Assembly (NCBI GenBank): GCA_036004365.1
Contig: DASYRN010000070.1
Span: 1-56,509, forward strand
Origin: DP-36 sp036004365
Lineage (GTDB): Bacteria > Desulfobacterota > Binatia > UBA9968
Direction of reading: 5' to 3'
Length of the DNA: 56,509 nucleotides
Part shown: positions 1-9,446 of the stretch, in pieces
Position numbering within the stretch: position 1 is the stretch's first letter
Layout of the letters: each line of letters starts with the position of its first letter
Made by a program: the position numbers and the translations under genes
The notes under the pieces: generated by a model
Seen by the model: only the letters and a program-made list of their open reading frames with translations
Told to the model about the DNA's origin: nothing
Databases searched by the model: none

Positions 1-191
1 CATCCCAAGGGAGTGTGACGGCCTCATGCCGTGCCACGCATGGCAGCAAGTCTCTCTTCGGTCGGGAACTACGAGAGTCATAAGAATAAGAGGACTCGCG
101 TGTCCAGGGCTTGACATCCACATAGCAGCCTAGTCGAAGCATTCATAGGGTTTTTCAGCAGAATCAAATGATCGTGCTCACCTCGTTGTGG

Positions 192-1571
192 CTATGGTGG
201 TAAATTTGGCGCGACCGTTAAGGAGATCAATTCGCTGATCTGCTCGACTTCGTCCAACCGGCGCAAGCAGGCCAGGAGATCGTCAATTTGCCTCTTTGGA
301 AGCAGCGGCTCCGCCAGCGGACGAAATTTACGCTCCTGTTCCTCGTCGGTCATCCACCGTTTGAAATGGCCGAGGTGGTAGGCCACTTTTGTCGAGAGAA
401 CCTTTCCTGACTTCATCTCGACATCGACGATGTTCAAGGGAACGTCCGGCCATGCGGCAACGGGTTCTTCACCGATACGCACCTTGATTTTTTGCATGAG
501 CGCTCGCACATCGGAGCGCTTGTAGTACATCTGGTCATAGTGGCGGATCTCCAGGTTGCCTTCCATCAGCGCAACGGCCATCACGAAGGGCAGACTGTGA
601 TCGGCACTCTCCCTCGTTTCCGGTTTCCAATTCGCTTCCCCTGAACCCATGACCTCGTACCCGGAGGGAAAAGTCTGCAGGCGAATCTCTTTGATGTCGT
701 CGAGAGCGGGGATTTGGGAGCGCATGTTGAGAATCGCCTCGATCGCGCTTTGTGAAAAATAGCCTGAAGGAAATGCTTTCAAGCGTGCTTTCATGATGCG
801 GTAGGTATCGGCGGAGTCCGCGAAGGGCCCGATCTCGAAGCGGATCCCCGTGCTACTCAGGAATCCGGCCTTACCCTCGAATGCTTCCTCCGGTCCTGTC
901 ATCCCTTTGGCGGCGAGCATGGCGCAAAAGACGGCGTTCCTCGAGGCGTTGGCTAATGCGCATCCTTTCCAATGGGAAATCTGACCTCTTCTGATTTGCT
1001 CCAGGCTGATGTGAGACGAGACCGCCAAGCTGATCGCATTAGCCATCTGCTCTTTCGTAAGGCCGAACAATTTAGCCGCTACTACGGCAGCCGCGATGAC
1101 GCCGTAGGTCGACTGATCCCAACCACGCCCGGGCTCTTTCGATCCGGCCTCGATGAGTCCACACAACACCTCATAACCCAAAACCGTTCCGAGGATTACG
1201 TCTTTGCCGTTGCCGTTTCTTGCGTCCACGACGGCCAACACCGGGGCAAGGAGGTCGCTTGGGTGGCAGGTAGGTGAACCCGCGTAGGTATCATTAAAAT
1301 CGAGGTATCGGATCATCACACCGTTGGCGAAAGCTGCGAGGTCGGGCGAGGTTTTCCGGCCGCTAATCAAAACGGTGGACGGGATGGCCGACGTGATCTC
1401 GGATGCGGCGGCTCTAGCGATCTTCGCCGGGGGACTTTCAGCCCCACCGAGCGCGCACCCCACGGTATCCATGACAATGTGCTTGGTCCGGCGTATCACT
1501 TCCTGCGGCAGGTCGCGATACGACAACTTCAGCGCATAGTCGCAAAGATGATTGAGGATTCGGTCGGCCAT
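192..1571 (-). CDS. MmgE/PrpD family protein
   Basis: This 459-residue protein belongs to the MmgE/PrpD family, which includes 2-methylcitrate dehydratase, cis-aconitate decarboxylase and iminodisuccinate epimerase. Support comes from the N-terminal helical part (DTVGCALGG near residue 35), the family motif MIRYLDFND near residues 86-94 followed by HPSD, and ADHSLPF near residue 325 ahead of the smaller C-terminal domain. The length is normal for the family and there is no signal peptide, so it should be cytosolic. The ATG at 1571 has only a weak ribosome binding site. No prpB, prpC or aconitase gene lies nearby, so a methylcitrate-cycle role is not supported; the likely substrate is another dicarboxylic or tricarboxylic acid. 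The family call is firm and the reaction unknown. Confidence 0.88.
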   Translation of the reverse strand: MADRILNHLCDYALKLSYRDLPQEVIRRTKHIVMDTVGCALGGAESPPAKIARAAASEITSAIPSTVLISGRKTSPDLAAFANGVMIRYLDFNDTYAGSPTCHPSDLLAPVLAVVDARNGNGKDVILGTVLGYEVLCGLIEAGSKEPGRGWDQSTYGVIAAAVVAAKLFGLTKEQMANAISLAVSSHISLEQIRRGQISHWKGCALANASRNAVFCAMLAAKGMTGPEEAFEGKAGFLSSTGIRFEIGPFADSADTYRIMKARLKAFPSGYFSQSAIEAILNMRSQIPALDDIKEIRLQTFPSGYEVMGSGEANWKPETRESADHSLPFVMAVALMEGNLEIRHYDQMYYKRSDVRALMQKIKVRIGEEPVAAWPDVPLNIVDVEMKSGKVLSTKVAYHLGHFKRWMTDEEQERKFRPLAEPLLPKRQIDDLLACLRRLDEVEQISELISLTVAPNLPP

Positions 1572-1948
1572 TTTTAATCTCTAAGGTTTACTTCCCTGCA
1601 CCTCGCTGGGGTGAACACTTCCCAGATCCCGCAGAGACTGTCATTCCCGAATGCTTCTATCGGGAATCCAGAGAAACTAGGACTGGACCCCCGATTAAAA
1701 CATTCGGGGGTGACGGTCTTTGGGATAGATACGCATCTCGACCGATGTCGATACTTCGCTAGCTTACTTAACTGCCATTACATAACTCGAACTAACAAGC
1801 CGACGCAAATGCGCCAAGACTCATCGGTGGGGTGACTGCCATAACGCCTCAGTAAATAGACGCAGCCCCATGGCCCATGATATAGGAGAAGATCATCCTC
1901 ACCCACGGGCTCGAGGACATCGAGAGAGATGGTCGCCTTCGGCCAGTT
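1572..1948. other. intergenic interval with one palindromic repeat
   Basis: The two flanking genes diverge from this 377-base interval. It contains the palindromic element at 1637-1717. I see no convincing gene, and short reading frames here have neither a ribosome binding site nor a recognisable product. No clear promoter consensus was found for the MFS gene. Confidence 0.5.
1637..1717. repeat. palindromic intergenic repeat, GTCATTCCCG family, copy 1
   Basis: An 81-bp element is bounded by imperfect inverted ends: ACTGTCATTCCCGAAT at the left, and the reverse complement of ATTCGGGGGTGACGGT at the right (13 of 16 match). Inside are nested hairpins CCCGAATGcttctATCGGG and CCCGATtaaaacATTCGGGG, and the two halves carry TCCAG and CTGGA. 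A second member lies at 46913-47007. Such non-coding palindromes are typical of REP or MITE-like dispersed repeats. They could fold in RNA at the end of transcripts. Confidence 0.75.
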
Positions 1949-3289
1949 GTGGAGTCTACGCTGCGTTCGCCGACCACCGACAAAGAAGAGGCCGAAGCGC
2001 CGAATACCGAAGCCGCCCAGCCTGTTGCTTCACGGCAGCCCTGGCATCCTTTTAGGGCATTGCTTGGCCTGCGGGCCGTCGAGGCCCTGCGCCATCGCGA
2101 GTTCCGTTTGCTTTGGTTCGGGCAAGCGTCCACGTCCATGGCGACGTGGATGGATCAGGTAGCCCGCGGTTGGCTCATCTACGAACTGACAAACTCAACG
2201 GTTCATCTTGGCCTGGTGCGAGGAGTTCAGGCCATACCGATTCTCTTCTTATCACCGTTGGCGGGGAGCTTCGCCGACCGCTATTCCCGCAAGATGCAGG
2301 TATTGGTTGCCCAAGTGCTTGACGGGCTGATGTATGCGATATTGGCCGTGCTCATTATTACGGGCGAGATCCAGCCCTGGCACGTGTACGCGACCGCCTT
2401 CGGGATGGCCATGGTACAGGCGTTTCAACTCCCGGCTCGGGCTGCGATGGTGGCCGACGCCGTCCCGCCCAGCCACCTGACCAACGCTATCGGCCTCAAC
2501 TCGATCGTTTTTAACGTGGGCCGAAGCACCGGCCCGGCCCTGGCGGGGTTACTCATCGCCACGTTCGGCACTGCCGGCTCGTATACCGTCCAGGCCATTT
2601 TTTACCTCTTGGCGACAGTTTGGACGGTGCTGCTTCCCCCCGCACGGCGCTCTTCTGCTAGCTCTGCCGGTCACTCTGCTCATGGGAGTTCCTTCGGCCA
2701 GAGCATTATTGAAGGGTGGAAGTTCAGTTGGAGGAACGAGACCGTCCGCAGCGGTCTCCTCATCAGCGCGTTTGCTTCGTTGTTTATCGTCCCTTTCACA
2801 ACGCTCTTGCCGGTGTTTGCGCGAGATCTCCTCGGAATAGGAGCTGCCGGGCAGGGAGTGCTCCTCACCGCTATGGGTGTCGGTGCGCTATGCAGCGCTG
2901 TCCTGATCGCGTCCCTCGGTGACGAGCTACCGAGGGGCATTCTCATGTTGGGGGGTGTGGTGTTGTACGGGCTCAGCGTCGTGGCCTTTGCGGCATCACC
3001 CTGGTTTCAGCTTTCAACGGCGCTGATGGCGATCGTAGGGCTAGCTCACGTGAGTTCCCACGCCCTCGTGCAAACCGTGATCCAAGCCTACTCTCCTTCC
3101 GAATTCCGCGGCCGGACGATGGCGGTCTTTAACATGAGCCACGTCATGCTGACCTTGGGAAGCCTGGCGATAGGGACTTTGGCTTCTCTCGTAGGGGCTA
3201 GGTGGGCCGTGGCGTCGATGGGCGCAGCGGGTGCCCTGACGATGGTCGCGATCTATATGGCGCTGCCGCGCGCCCGGCTTATCCGTTAA
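1949..3289 (+). CDS. MFS transporter, EntS-like (MFS_3) family
   Basis: This 446-residue inner-membrane protein has about twelve hydrophobic segments. It carries the MFS motif A, GSFADRYSRKM, between predicted helices 2 and 3 (near residues 108-118). FRLLWFGQASTSMATWMDQVA at the first helix and a second-half SEFRGRTMAVFNM loop are typical of the EntS-like MFS_3 branch, whose members export siderophores, drugs or metabolites by proton antiport. The start is GTG at 1949; the same frame is closed by a TAG just upstream, so no longer start exists. The roughly 45 residues before the first helix are hydrophilic and variable, and translation could begin further in. It is convergent with the exported methyltransferase gene. 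The substrate is unknown. Confidence 0.87.
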   Translation: MESTLRSPTTDKEEAEAPNTEAAQPVASRQPWHPFRALLGLRAVEALRHREFRLLWFGQASTSMATWMDQVARGWLIYELTNSTVHLGLVRGVQAIPILFLSPLAGSFADRYSRKMQVLVAQVLDGLMYAILAVLIITGEIQPWHVYATAFGMAMVQAFQLPARAAMVADAVPPSHLTNAIGLNSIVFNVGRSTGPALAGLLIATFGTAGSYTVQAIFYLLATVWTVLLPPARRSSASSAGHSAHGSSFGQSIIEGWKFSWRNETVRSGLLISAFASLFIVPFTTLLPVFARDLLGIGAAGQGVLLTAMGVGALCSAVLIASLGDELPRGILMLGGVVLYGLSVVAFAASPWFQLSTALMAIVGLAHVSSHALVQTVIQAYSPSEFRGRTMAVFNMSHVMLTLGSLAIGTLASLVGARWAVASMGAAGALTMVAIYMALPRARLIR

Positions 3290-3327
3290 GGAGTCGGCGC
3301 GGTTGAGATCAGATTTTCTGAGGTGGT

Positions 3328-4161
3328 TTATCCTTTGCGGCTAGCCTTCCAATTGCTGCTGTTTCCCCCGGATTTGACAGTTCCCTCAATGGCGTTGCCG
3401 TTCACGCGGCCGGTGTACTGGGCGCCGCCGGCGCTGAAACTGATCTGATCCCCGCGCAGCCTGCCATTCGTGATCGGGGTGCTATTACTGCCGGACCTGA
3501 GCGTGCCGGAAATCATCTGGAAGTTTTGCTTGAGCGTGAGTTCTCCTTGCGGAAGTTGCCAAGTGCCTCCCGCTTTTACCGGCACGATCCAGAGGAGAGC
3601 CGTGCACCATCCGCCGCAGCCCTCGTTGACCGTGACCGTCTCGTCAGCCGTCCATTCTCCCATCGTGAACGTGTTCGACACGATGCGAGTGCCGGGCTTG
3701 AGATCGAGGATCTGCGGGCGCAGCCGGAGATTTATTTCAGGCAGCAGAAACATGGTAATCACCGTCGCCTGGGAGAAATCGCTCTCGAACAGATCGGCTT
3801 TAACAAACGTGGCTTTATCGCTGACGCCTTCCTTGGCCGCATTGCGCTTCGACAGCTCAACCATATCCGGATTGTATTCGATGCCGAGCGCGCGGGCGCC
3901 GCGCTTCGCGGCAGTGATCACGGTGCGCCCGTCACCCGAGCCAAGGTCAATCACGTAATCTTTAGGCGTCACTTTCGCCATGTCGAGCATTTTCTCTGCC
4001 ATCACCTGCGGCGTCGGCACCCAAACCACATCCTTGCCTTCCTGGCCAACCTGCGGCTGGTATTCCTGTTTCGCTGGCTGCGCCTGTGCGAAAACGGTGG
4101 CGGCGATCACGGACAGACATAGCCCCAATAATGACTGACGGACCAAGTGGAGTGCTTTCAT
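3328..4161 (-). CDS. exported SAM-dependent methyltransferase-like protein
   Basis: The 277-residue product begins with a signal peptide (KALHLVRQSL, then a hydrophobic stretch ending TVFA-Q near residue 25). A class I methyltransferase fold follows, with SAM motif I IDLGSGDGRT at 71-80 and an acidic end of strand 2 (GIEYNPDMVELS). The last 75 residues form a separate Gly/Ser-rich beta segment with repeats of the SGTLRSG / EGTVKSG type. A SAM enzyme outside the cytoplasm is unexpected because SAM is not normally available there, so it may be anchored, moonlight, or have lost activity. Similar signal-peptide-bearing members are common in environmental bacteria but functionally uncharacterised. 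A perfect palindrome sits 27 bases upstream of the ATG. Confidence 0.75.
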   Translation of the reverse strand: MKALHLVRQSLLGLCLSVIAATVFAQAQPAKQEYQPQVGQEGKDVVWVPTPQVMAEKMLDMAKVTPKDYVIDLGSGDGRTVITAAKRGARALGIEYNPDMVELSKRNAAKEGVSDKATFVKADLFESDFSQATVITMFLLPEINLRLRPQILDLKPGTRIVSNTFTMGEWTADETVTVNEGCGGWCTALLWIVPVKAGGTWQLPQGELTLKQNFQMISGTLRSGSNSTPITNGRLRGDQISFSAGGAQYTGRVNGNAIEGTVKSGGNSSNWKASRKG

Positions 4162-4187
4162 GTTTGTTCTCCGATGATTGGATTAAA

Positions 4188-4205
4188 CACCTGGGTAACC
4201 AGGTG
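4188..4205. promoter_or_regulatory. palindrome upstream of exported methyltransferase
   Basis: CACCTGG-GTAA-CCAGGTG is a perfect inverted repeat with 7-bp arms and a 4-base loop, flanked by TAAA and TTTA that almost extend it. It lies 27 bp upstream of the ATG at 4161. It could be an operator or a hairpin in the 5' leader; the sequence alone does not decide. Confidence 0.45.
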
Positions 4206-4335
4206 ATTTAACTTTTCATATCCCGAGGCCAACAAAATGTCCAGCCCCCCTCGTCACGGCCGACGTCGAAGTTTTCCATTGCAACCGGAAGGTGGGTGAG
4301 AAGAGATCAAGCCGGGACCTAAAAATAGCCCGATA

Positions 4336-6771
4336 TCAACGCATCGCGATTTTCTCTGCCGTCAAAGCGGCGCTGACCGCGATCGCAAGCTCGCTGCGGA
4401 TCTGCATCCATTCCTCGCTGCGATCGGTCCAGGCGCGCAGCTCAAACGTTAGTGAATCGGGCCCGAGCTTGACCACAAGCGCCTTCGGGGGCGGATCGGC
4501 GGTGACGAGCGGGTGTTCGGCAGCAATTCGCTCCAGCAGGGTAATGACGCGACTCGGATCGGTGCCGAGCGCGATCGCGACGGGTAATTCGATGCCGTGT
4601 TGCCGATTGGAAAGCGTCCAATTGATCAAGCGCTCGGAGATCAGCTTTCCATTGGGGACGATGACTTCGGAGCCATTCATGGTGCGGATGATGCTGGCGC
4701 GAATCCCGATGCGTTCCACCACTCCTGAGGCGTCCTCAATCTGCACCACGTCCCCAATGTTGACCGGCCGCTCGAAGAGTAAGATAAGGCCGGACACGAA
4801 ATTGTTGAAGATGTTCTGCAATCCGAAGCCCACGCCGACGCTGAAGGCACCGGCCAGTATCGTGACCTTGGTCATGTCGAGTCCGAGCGCCGCGACGGCG
4901 GCGAAGAATCCGACCAGGAGGATAACGTAGTGCAGGGTCGTTGAGATGGCGTACGGCAGCCCGCGTGTGAGACGAACGCGCGGGTAGACATCCTCCTCCA
5001 GCAGGAAACGCACGAAGCGGGATACGAGAAACGCGGCCCAGACGGTGATGCCGAAAGCGAGCACGTCGCCGAGTGAAACATGGAGCGAGCCCACGCTGAG
5101 CTCCGCCGTCAGTATCTCTCGAATCGCTCCGAACAGGCGTTCACGCAGTAAGAGACGCTCAAGCACGAAAAGGACCCAAAGGAAAACCGCCAGCCACTGC
5201 ATCCCTTTGCGTATCCGATGGCGCAGCAGCGGACCGTGCTGACGGACTATGCTGAGCAGCGCCAGCGGGCGTAGCCCCAAAGCAATCATGACGAGCCCGT
5301 CCAGCACTTCGACCAGCGCATACAGGATGAGCGCGAGATAAGCGCTGGAGAGAAGGGCATTCCCCAGTAGATTGGCAAGCGTGACGTAACCCACGGCGTT
5401 CGCCGTGAAAGCCACTGCGCAGAAGGCCAATGCGACATAGGCAGCGGCTTGCGCCGTTTTTCGCAACGGTTCTGCTTGGGCGGCCGATCGCGGCGATCGC
5501 CTTATGGATACGATGAGCCAAAGCAGGAACAGCATGGCGCCCAGCATCTCCGTGAGGAACAGCACGCGCGGTAAAACTTGTATCGCGGCCGCCACCGTGC
5601 GAACCTGGTCAACGAAATAAAACACTACGAGCGCGTACAGCATCGGATATAAATCACGGCCGATCAGCCGACGCAGAATGATAACGCTTGGGATGAGGGT
5701 GAACGCGCCCAAAATCGCCGACAGAAGGCGCGGCGCCTGAGGATAGATCCAGCGGCTCAAGAGAAAGGACAGCAGGAGAGCTGCCGCAAGCGGCCTTTCG
5801 AATACCAGCGCTGTGCCCCCGAGGGAACCTTCCGGGAGCAACAGGCGGCGGGCATGATAAAAGCCGCTCACCAATGCGACGAAGATCCCGGCATGAATAA
5901 AAAATTGGAGCGCCTGCCGCTCAACGTAGCTGCGCAGCGCCGACCATTGGGTGAAAAAAGAATTACGGCTTTCTTCGGGCAAGTCGCGTGCCGCACGCGA
6001 CCGCACGTCCGTGCTCCAGATCGGCGCGCTATCCTTCACGAAGAGACGATTCAACACGTCGTCGCGCGCCTCTGCGATCGACGCCAGCACGTCGGCAAGT
6101 CGAGCGTCCTGAACGGCAACGCGGTTTTGCATAGTCAATGCCCGTGTTCGGTGTCTTTCGACCACTTCGCGTGCCTGTCGGATCGCCGCAATCACCGCTT
6201 CGATGCGCCGAAGGACTTCAGCGGGCGCCTTTGAATCCTTAGCTTCATCGAGCGTCTGATCCCAGACCTTCTCGAGCTCGTCGAGCTCGGCCATGTCCCG
6301 CTCGAGTCGGGTCACGCGGCTCGTTAAATCCCTTGTCCAGTTGGCCAGATGATTCCGAAGGCGACGCCAGTCGCGCTCAAGGCTTTCAAGGATCTCGAGC
6401 GATGGTCTCTGAGCAAGGATCTTCCGGCTCTCACGCAGGCGCGCGTCGATCTCCCGTGTGAGCGCGGGAAGTTGTTTCGCGACTTCTTCCGTGATTCGGT
6501 CGGACGACAACTCGGCCTGCAGGTCCCGCAGGCGTGCAAATGCCGATTCCGCCTGCGGCGCCATCTCTGCAAGCGGAATGGCTGCCGGCGCGGCCACATT
6601 CGGTGGGGTCGTCTCTGGACTAGCGGTGGATGCAGCGGGAGATGCCGGCTCAGGTTGAGCGTGCGCCACTCCGGTAGCGGCGATCGCCGCGGCAAAGAAG
6701 TAGCGCAGAACCCGATGCCTTCGATGTAGCGGCCCCCGTGCTGATGGATGCGTGGGCTGACAGGTCGACAT
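4336..6771 (-). CDS. large MscS-family mechanosensitive channel (MscK/YbdG-like, DUF3772 type)
   Basis: The product has 811 residues. A basic N-terminus and hydrophobic signal (FFAAAIAATGVAHA) lead into a Pro/Ala-rich stretch and a long periplasmic coiled-coil region (about residues 60-260). About eight to ten membrane helices follow. The C-terminal MscS module has the pore-lining helix and beta entry FSVGVGFGLQNIFNNF (near 640-660), FERPVNIGDVV, and the beta-domain strand RTMNGSEVIVPN. This architecture matches large periplasm-extended MscS proteins of the inner membrane that release osmolytes on hypo-osmotic shock. The ATG at 6771 has no strong Shine-Dalgarno. It appears to be a single-gene unit, divergent from the isoaspartyl methyltransferase. 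A second, small MscS protein lies at 16580-17476. Confidence 0.88.
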   Translation of the reverse strand: MSTCQPTHPSARGPLHRRHRVLRYFFAAAIAATGVAHAQPEPASPAASTASPETTPPNVAAPAAIPLAEMAPQAESAFARLRDLQAELSSDRITEEVAKQLPALTREIDARLRESRKILAQRPSLEILESLERDWRRLRNHLANWTRDLTSRVTRLERDMAELDELEKVWDQTLDEAKDSKAPAEVLRRIEAVIAAIRQAREVVERHRTRALTMQNRVAVQDARLADVLASIAEARDDVLNRLFVKDSAPIWSTDVRSRAARDLPEESRNSFFTQWSALRSYVERQALQFFIHAGIFVALVSGFYHARRLLLPEGSLGGTALVFERPLAAALLLSFLLSRWIYPQAPRLLSAILGAFTLIPSVIILRRLIGRDLYPMLYALVVFYFVDQVRTVAAAIQVLPRVLFLTEMLGAMLFLLWLIVSIRRSPRSAAQAEPLRKTAQAAAYVALAFCAVAFTANAVGYVTLANLLGNALLSSAYLALILYALVEVLDGLVMIALGLRPLALLSIVRQHGPLLRHRIRKGMQWLAVFLWVLFVLERLLLRERLFGAIREILTAELSVGSLHVSLGDVLAFGITVWAAFLVSRFVRFLLEEDVYPRVRLTRGLPYAISTTLHYVILLVGFFAAVAALGLDMTKVTILAGAFSVGVGFGLQNIFNNFVSGLILLFERPVNIGDVVQIEDASGVVERIGIRASIIRTMNGSEVIVPNGKLISERLINWTLSNRQHGIELPVAIALGTDPSRVITLLERIAAEHPLVTADPPPKALVVKLGPDSLTFELRAWTDRSEEWMQIRSELAIAVSAALTAEKIAMR

Positions 6772-7007
6772 GGGCTAAATGACTGCCTTCTTCAAAGAAC
6801 CGCGACTCTTGCGAGCGATTCAAGTCACATGTTCTCTTCCTTAGAGTAGCTCTATAGTAACATCGAGGCGACAGGTCTTAAAGATTGGATGGGAAAATTC
6901 GAATGATGGCAAGATTCGATCCCATTTCCAATTCAGCCTGGACGCCGTTGAATGCTATCCGGAGATCCAATACGATTCCTATAAGTCATCAGAATGGGAA
7001 GAGTGCA

Positions 7008-7655
7008 ATGACCCCCGACTACATTCAGGCGCGCGAACGGATGGTGCAGGAACAGCTCGTGAAAAGGGGGATAAAAGATCCTCGGGTACTTGGGGCGATG
7101 GCCAAAGTGCCGCGTCACCTGTTCCTTGAAGGCGAGTTGTGGGACCGTGCGTATGACGATCATCCGCTGCCTATCGGGGCGGATCAGACGATTTCGCAGC
7201 CTTACATTGTGGCGCTCATCGCGGAGGCGCTCGGACTCAAAGGAGCGGAGAAGGTGCTCGAAGTAGGAACCGGTTCAGGTTATCTGGCGGCCGTCCTGGC
7301 TGAGCTATGTGCAGAGGTTTTTTCTGTCGAGGCGGTGGAAGACCTGGCCATGAAAGCCCGTGTTATCCTGCCCAGCCTAGGCTACATGAACGTCTCTGTC
7401 CTCGTGGGTGACGGAACCCTTGGCTGGGAAGAGCATGCCCCTTACGACGCGGTTGTGGTCTCCGCCGCTGCCCCCTGTATTCCTCGCCCGCTTCTTGAGC
7501 AATTGAAGATACCCGGCCACGTGGTACTCCCGATGGGTGAAAAAGCGCTTCAAAGCCTGGTGCGCATTCGCAAAGACAGTGAAGGAATTCGAGAGGAATA
7601 TCTGGGAGAGTGTCGCTTCGTGAAACTACGGGGAAAATACGGATGGAAAGATTAG
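7008..7655 (+). CDS. pcm: protein-L-isoaspartate O-methyltransferase
   Basis: The enzyme transfers methyl from SAM to abnormal L-isoaspartyl residues, starting repair of aged proteins in the cytosol. Seen in the sequence: the signature PIGADQTISQPYIVALI near residues 55-71, SAM motif I VLEVGTGSGYLA near 83-94, and the family C-terminal YGECRF-like segment (YLGECRFVKLRGKYG). The frame is open back to 6885, but ATG 7008 is preferred. It gives the usual 215-residue length, is preceded by a purine-rich GGGAAGAG, and begins with the normal MTPDYIQARERMVQEQL. It is convergent with the first coiled-coil gene, only 26 bp away. In many bacteria pcm sits near stationary-phase genes; here it borders an envelope-stress region. 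Confidence 0.93.
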   Translation: MTPDYIQARERMVQEQLVKRGIKDPRVLGAMAKVPRHLFLEGELWDRAYDDHPLPIGADQTISQPYIVALIAEALGLKGAEKVLEVGTGSGYLAAVLAELCAEVFSVEAVEDLAMKARVILPSLGYMNVSVLVGDGTLGWEEHAPYDAVVVSAAAPCIPRPLLEQLKIPGHVVLPMGEKALQSLVRIRKDSEGIREEYLGECRFVKLRGKYGWKD

Positions 7656-7681
7656 GTTCATGGGTTGATGAAAGCCCATAC

Positions 7682-9433
7682 TCACCCGCTTTTGCCGAGA
7701 AGTATTTCGAATGGATCAAACGGTTGTTTTTCGCCAAGCTGATTTTCCTGATGCTGCATCTGCGCATTCAAACTCTCTCTAACTTCTCTGATTCTAATAG
7801 CGGCGTCTTTCACCTGTAACATCTCCTCCCTTGTCCTAAGCTCATCCCGCAGCAGGCTCTCCACCCGCTCCTTAGCGGACGTCATCTCGGACAGCTGCGC
7901 CGCAAGCGCATGGACTTCAGACCTGAGTCCTTCCAGTTGCTCATCGCGGTCCTTCAAAAGCGCATCTTTTTGACTTAGCCGGCCTGTTAAATCTTGGATG
8001 TCGGCACTCAAACTATTTTCCAGCTCTCTGACCGCCGAGTCCTTTGTCTCGAGCATCTTCTCCCTTCTCCCATGCTCATCCTGCAGCAAACTCTCCGCCC
8101 GCTCCTTAGCGGACGTCATCTCGGACAGCTGCGCCGTAAGTGCATGCACAAGCCCATCTTTTTGACTTAGCTGCGCCGTTAAATCTTGGATATTGGCACT
8201 CAAATTATTTTCCAGCTCTCTGACCGCGTAGACCTTTGTCTCGAGCATCTCCTCCCTTCTTCTATGCTCATCCTGCAGCAAACTCTCCGCCTGCTCCTTA
8301 GCTGACGTCATGTGGGACAGCTGCGCCGTAAGCGCATGGATTTCAGACCTGAGTCCGTCCAGTTGCTCATCACGCTCCTTCAAAAGCGCATCTTTTTGAC
8401 TTAGCTGCCCTGTTAAATCTTGGATGTCGGCAGTCAAACTATTTTCCAGCTCTTTGGCCGCGGAGTCCTTTGTCTCTAGCATCTCGTCCCTTCTCCTGTA
8501 CTCATCCTGCAACAAACTCTCCACCTGCTCCCTAGCCGATTCCGCTTTGGCGATCCGCCTCGTAAGCGCGCTCACTTCAAATGTAAGTTCCTCCACCAGC
8601 CTGTCGCGATCCTTTAAACGCTGCTCATTCTCACTTAGTTGACTTGCTAAATCTTGGACCTTCGCACTTAAGTTCTCTTTAAGCTGTCTCGTGGCGGAGT
8701 CCCTCGCCTGGAGCATCTCGACCTTTGCTTTGATCTCGTCCTGCAGCAAATTCTCCGCCCGTTCCTTAGCAGATTCGGTTTCGGCGATCCGCCCCATAAG
8801 CGCGCTCACTTCAAACTTAAGTCCTTCGAAATCCTTATCTCGATCCTTTAGACGCTCCTTTTCTGCGCTTAACTGATTTCCTAGTTCCTGGATCTTGGTA
8901 CTAAAGTTCTCTCTCAGCTGTGCAATCGCCGAGTCCTTAGCGTCGAGCAGCTCTTCTCTTCTCCTCATTTCATCCCGTAGCGAAGTCTCCACCCGTTCTT
9001 TCGCAGATACCGTTTCGGCCAGCCGTCCCGCGAGTACATTAACTTCAGACTTGAGTCCTTCCAGTTGGCCCTCGCGAGTCCGCAGAAGCTCCTCTTTTTG
9101 ATTTAACTCGCTTCCCAAATTCTGAATGTTTCCGTTTAAACTCTCCTCCAGCTGTTTGACACCAGACTCTTTGGACTCCAATGTCTCCTCTTTTTTTCTG
9201 AGTTCCCTCAGAAGCAAGCTCTCTGCGCACTGGTGAGCGGATTCCATCTCGGTCATCAAGTTGTTGAGGACATCGATGCCAGTCCTGAAATCGTCTAACT
9301 GCTTCACAAACTTCTCTCTGCCGTTAATTGGAGCCTCAGGAACCTCATTCTTTGCAGCTGTGGGCACGGCGTCGTCCCCTTTCGGTTGTCTCAATGAGTG
9401 TAACTTCTTTTTAAATGGTGAATGGTTAAACAT
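7682..9433 (-). CDS. long coiled-coil repeat protein, paralogue 1
   Basis: I do not recognise a named family. The 583-residue product is almost entirely predicted coiled coil, built from about seven tandem units of roughly 78 residues. A unit begins SAKERxExLLxDE, passes through EMLxxKDSAxRELExxL and QDLxxQLSxK, and ends LxxRDxxLEGLxxEVxAL. One unit is about 15 residues short. There is no signal peptide or membrane segment. The last 16 residues, ending FDPFEILLGKSG, resemble the end of its paralogue at 11556-13283 (VDPFELVFGKIR), suggesting a short functional tail. The ATG at 9433 lies only about 4 bases after the expected start of a sigma-54 transcript and has no ribosome binding site. GTG at 9367, preceded by AAAGGGG, aligns better with the paralogue's N-terminus. 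Confidence 0.8.
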   Translation of the reverse strand: MFNHSPFKKKLHSLRQPKGDDAVPTAAKNEVPEAPINGREKFVKQLDDFRTGIDVLNNLMTEMESAHQCAESLLLRELRKKEETLESKESGVKQLEESLNGNIQNLGSELNQKEELLRTREGQLEGLKSEVNVLAGRLAETVSAKERVETSLRDEMRRREELLDAKDSAIAQLRENFSTKIQELGNQLSAEKERLKDRDKDFEGLKFEVSALMGRIAETESAKERAENLLQDEIKAKVEMLQARDSATRQLKENLSAKVQDLASQLSENEQRLKDRDRLVEELTFEVSALTRRIAKAESAREQVESLLQDEYRRRDEMLETKDSAAKELENSLTADIQDLTGQLSQKDALLKERDEQLDGLRSEIHALTAQLSHMTSAKEQAESLLQDEHRRREEMLETKVYAVRELENNLSANIQDLTAQLSQKDGLVHALTAQLSEMTSAKERAESLLQDEHGRREKMLETKDSAVRELENSLSADIQDLTGRLSQKDALLKDRDEQLEGLRSEVHALAAQLSEMTSAKERVESLLRDELRTREEMLQVKDAAIRIREVRESLNAQMQHQENQLGEKQPFDPFEILLGKSG

Positions 9434-9446
9434 AGGTCGACCGATT

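Noticed and set aside
1..191. partial gene at the left window edge
   Set aside because: No frame with recognisable product; the TTGACA at 111-116 lacks a -10 partner.
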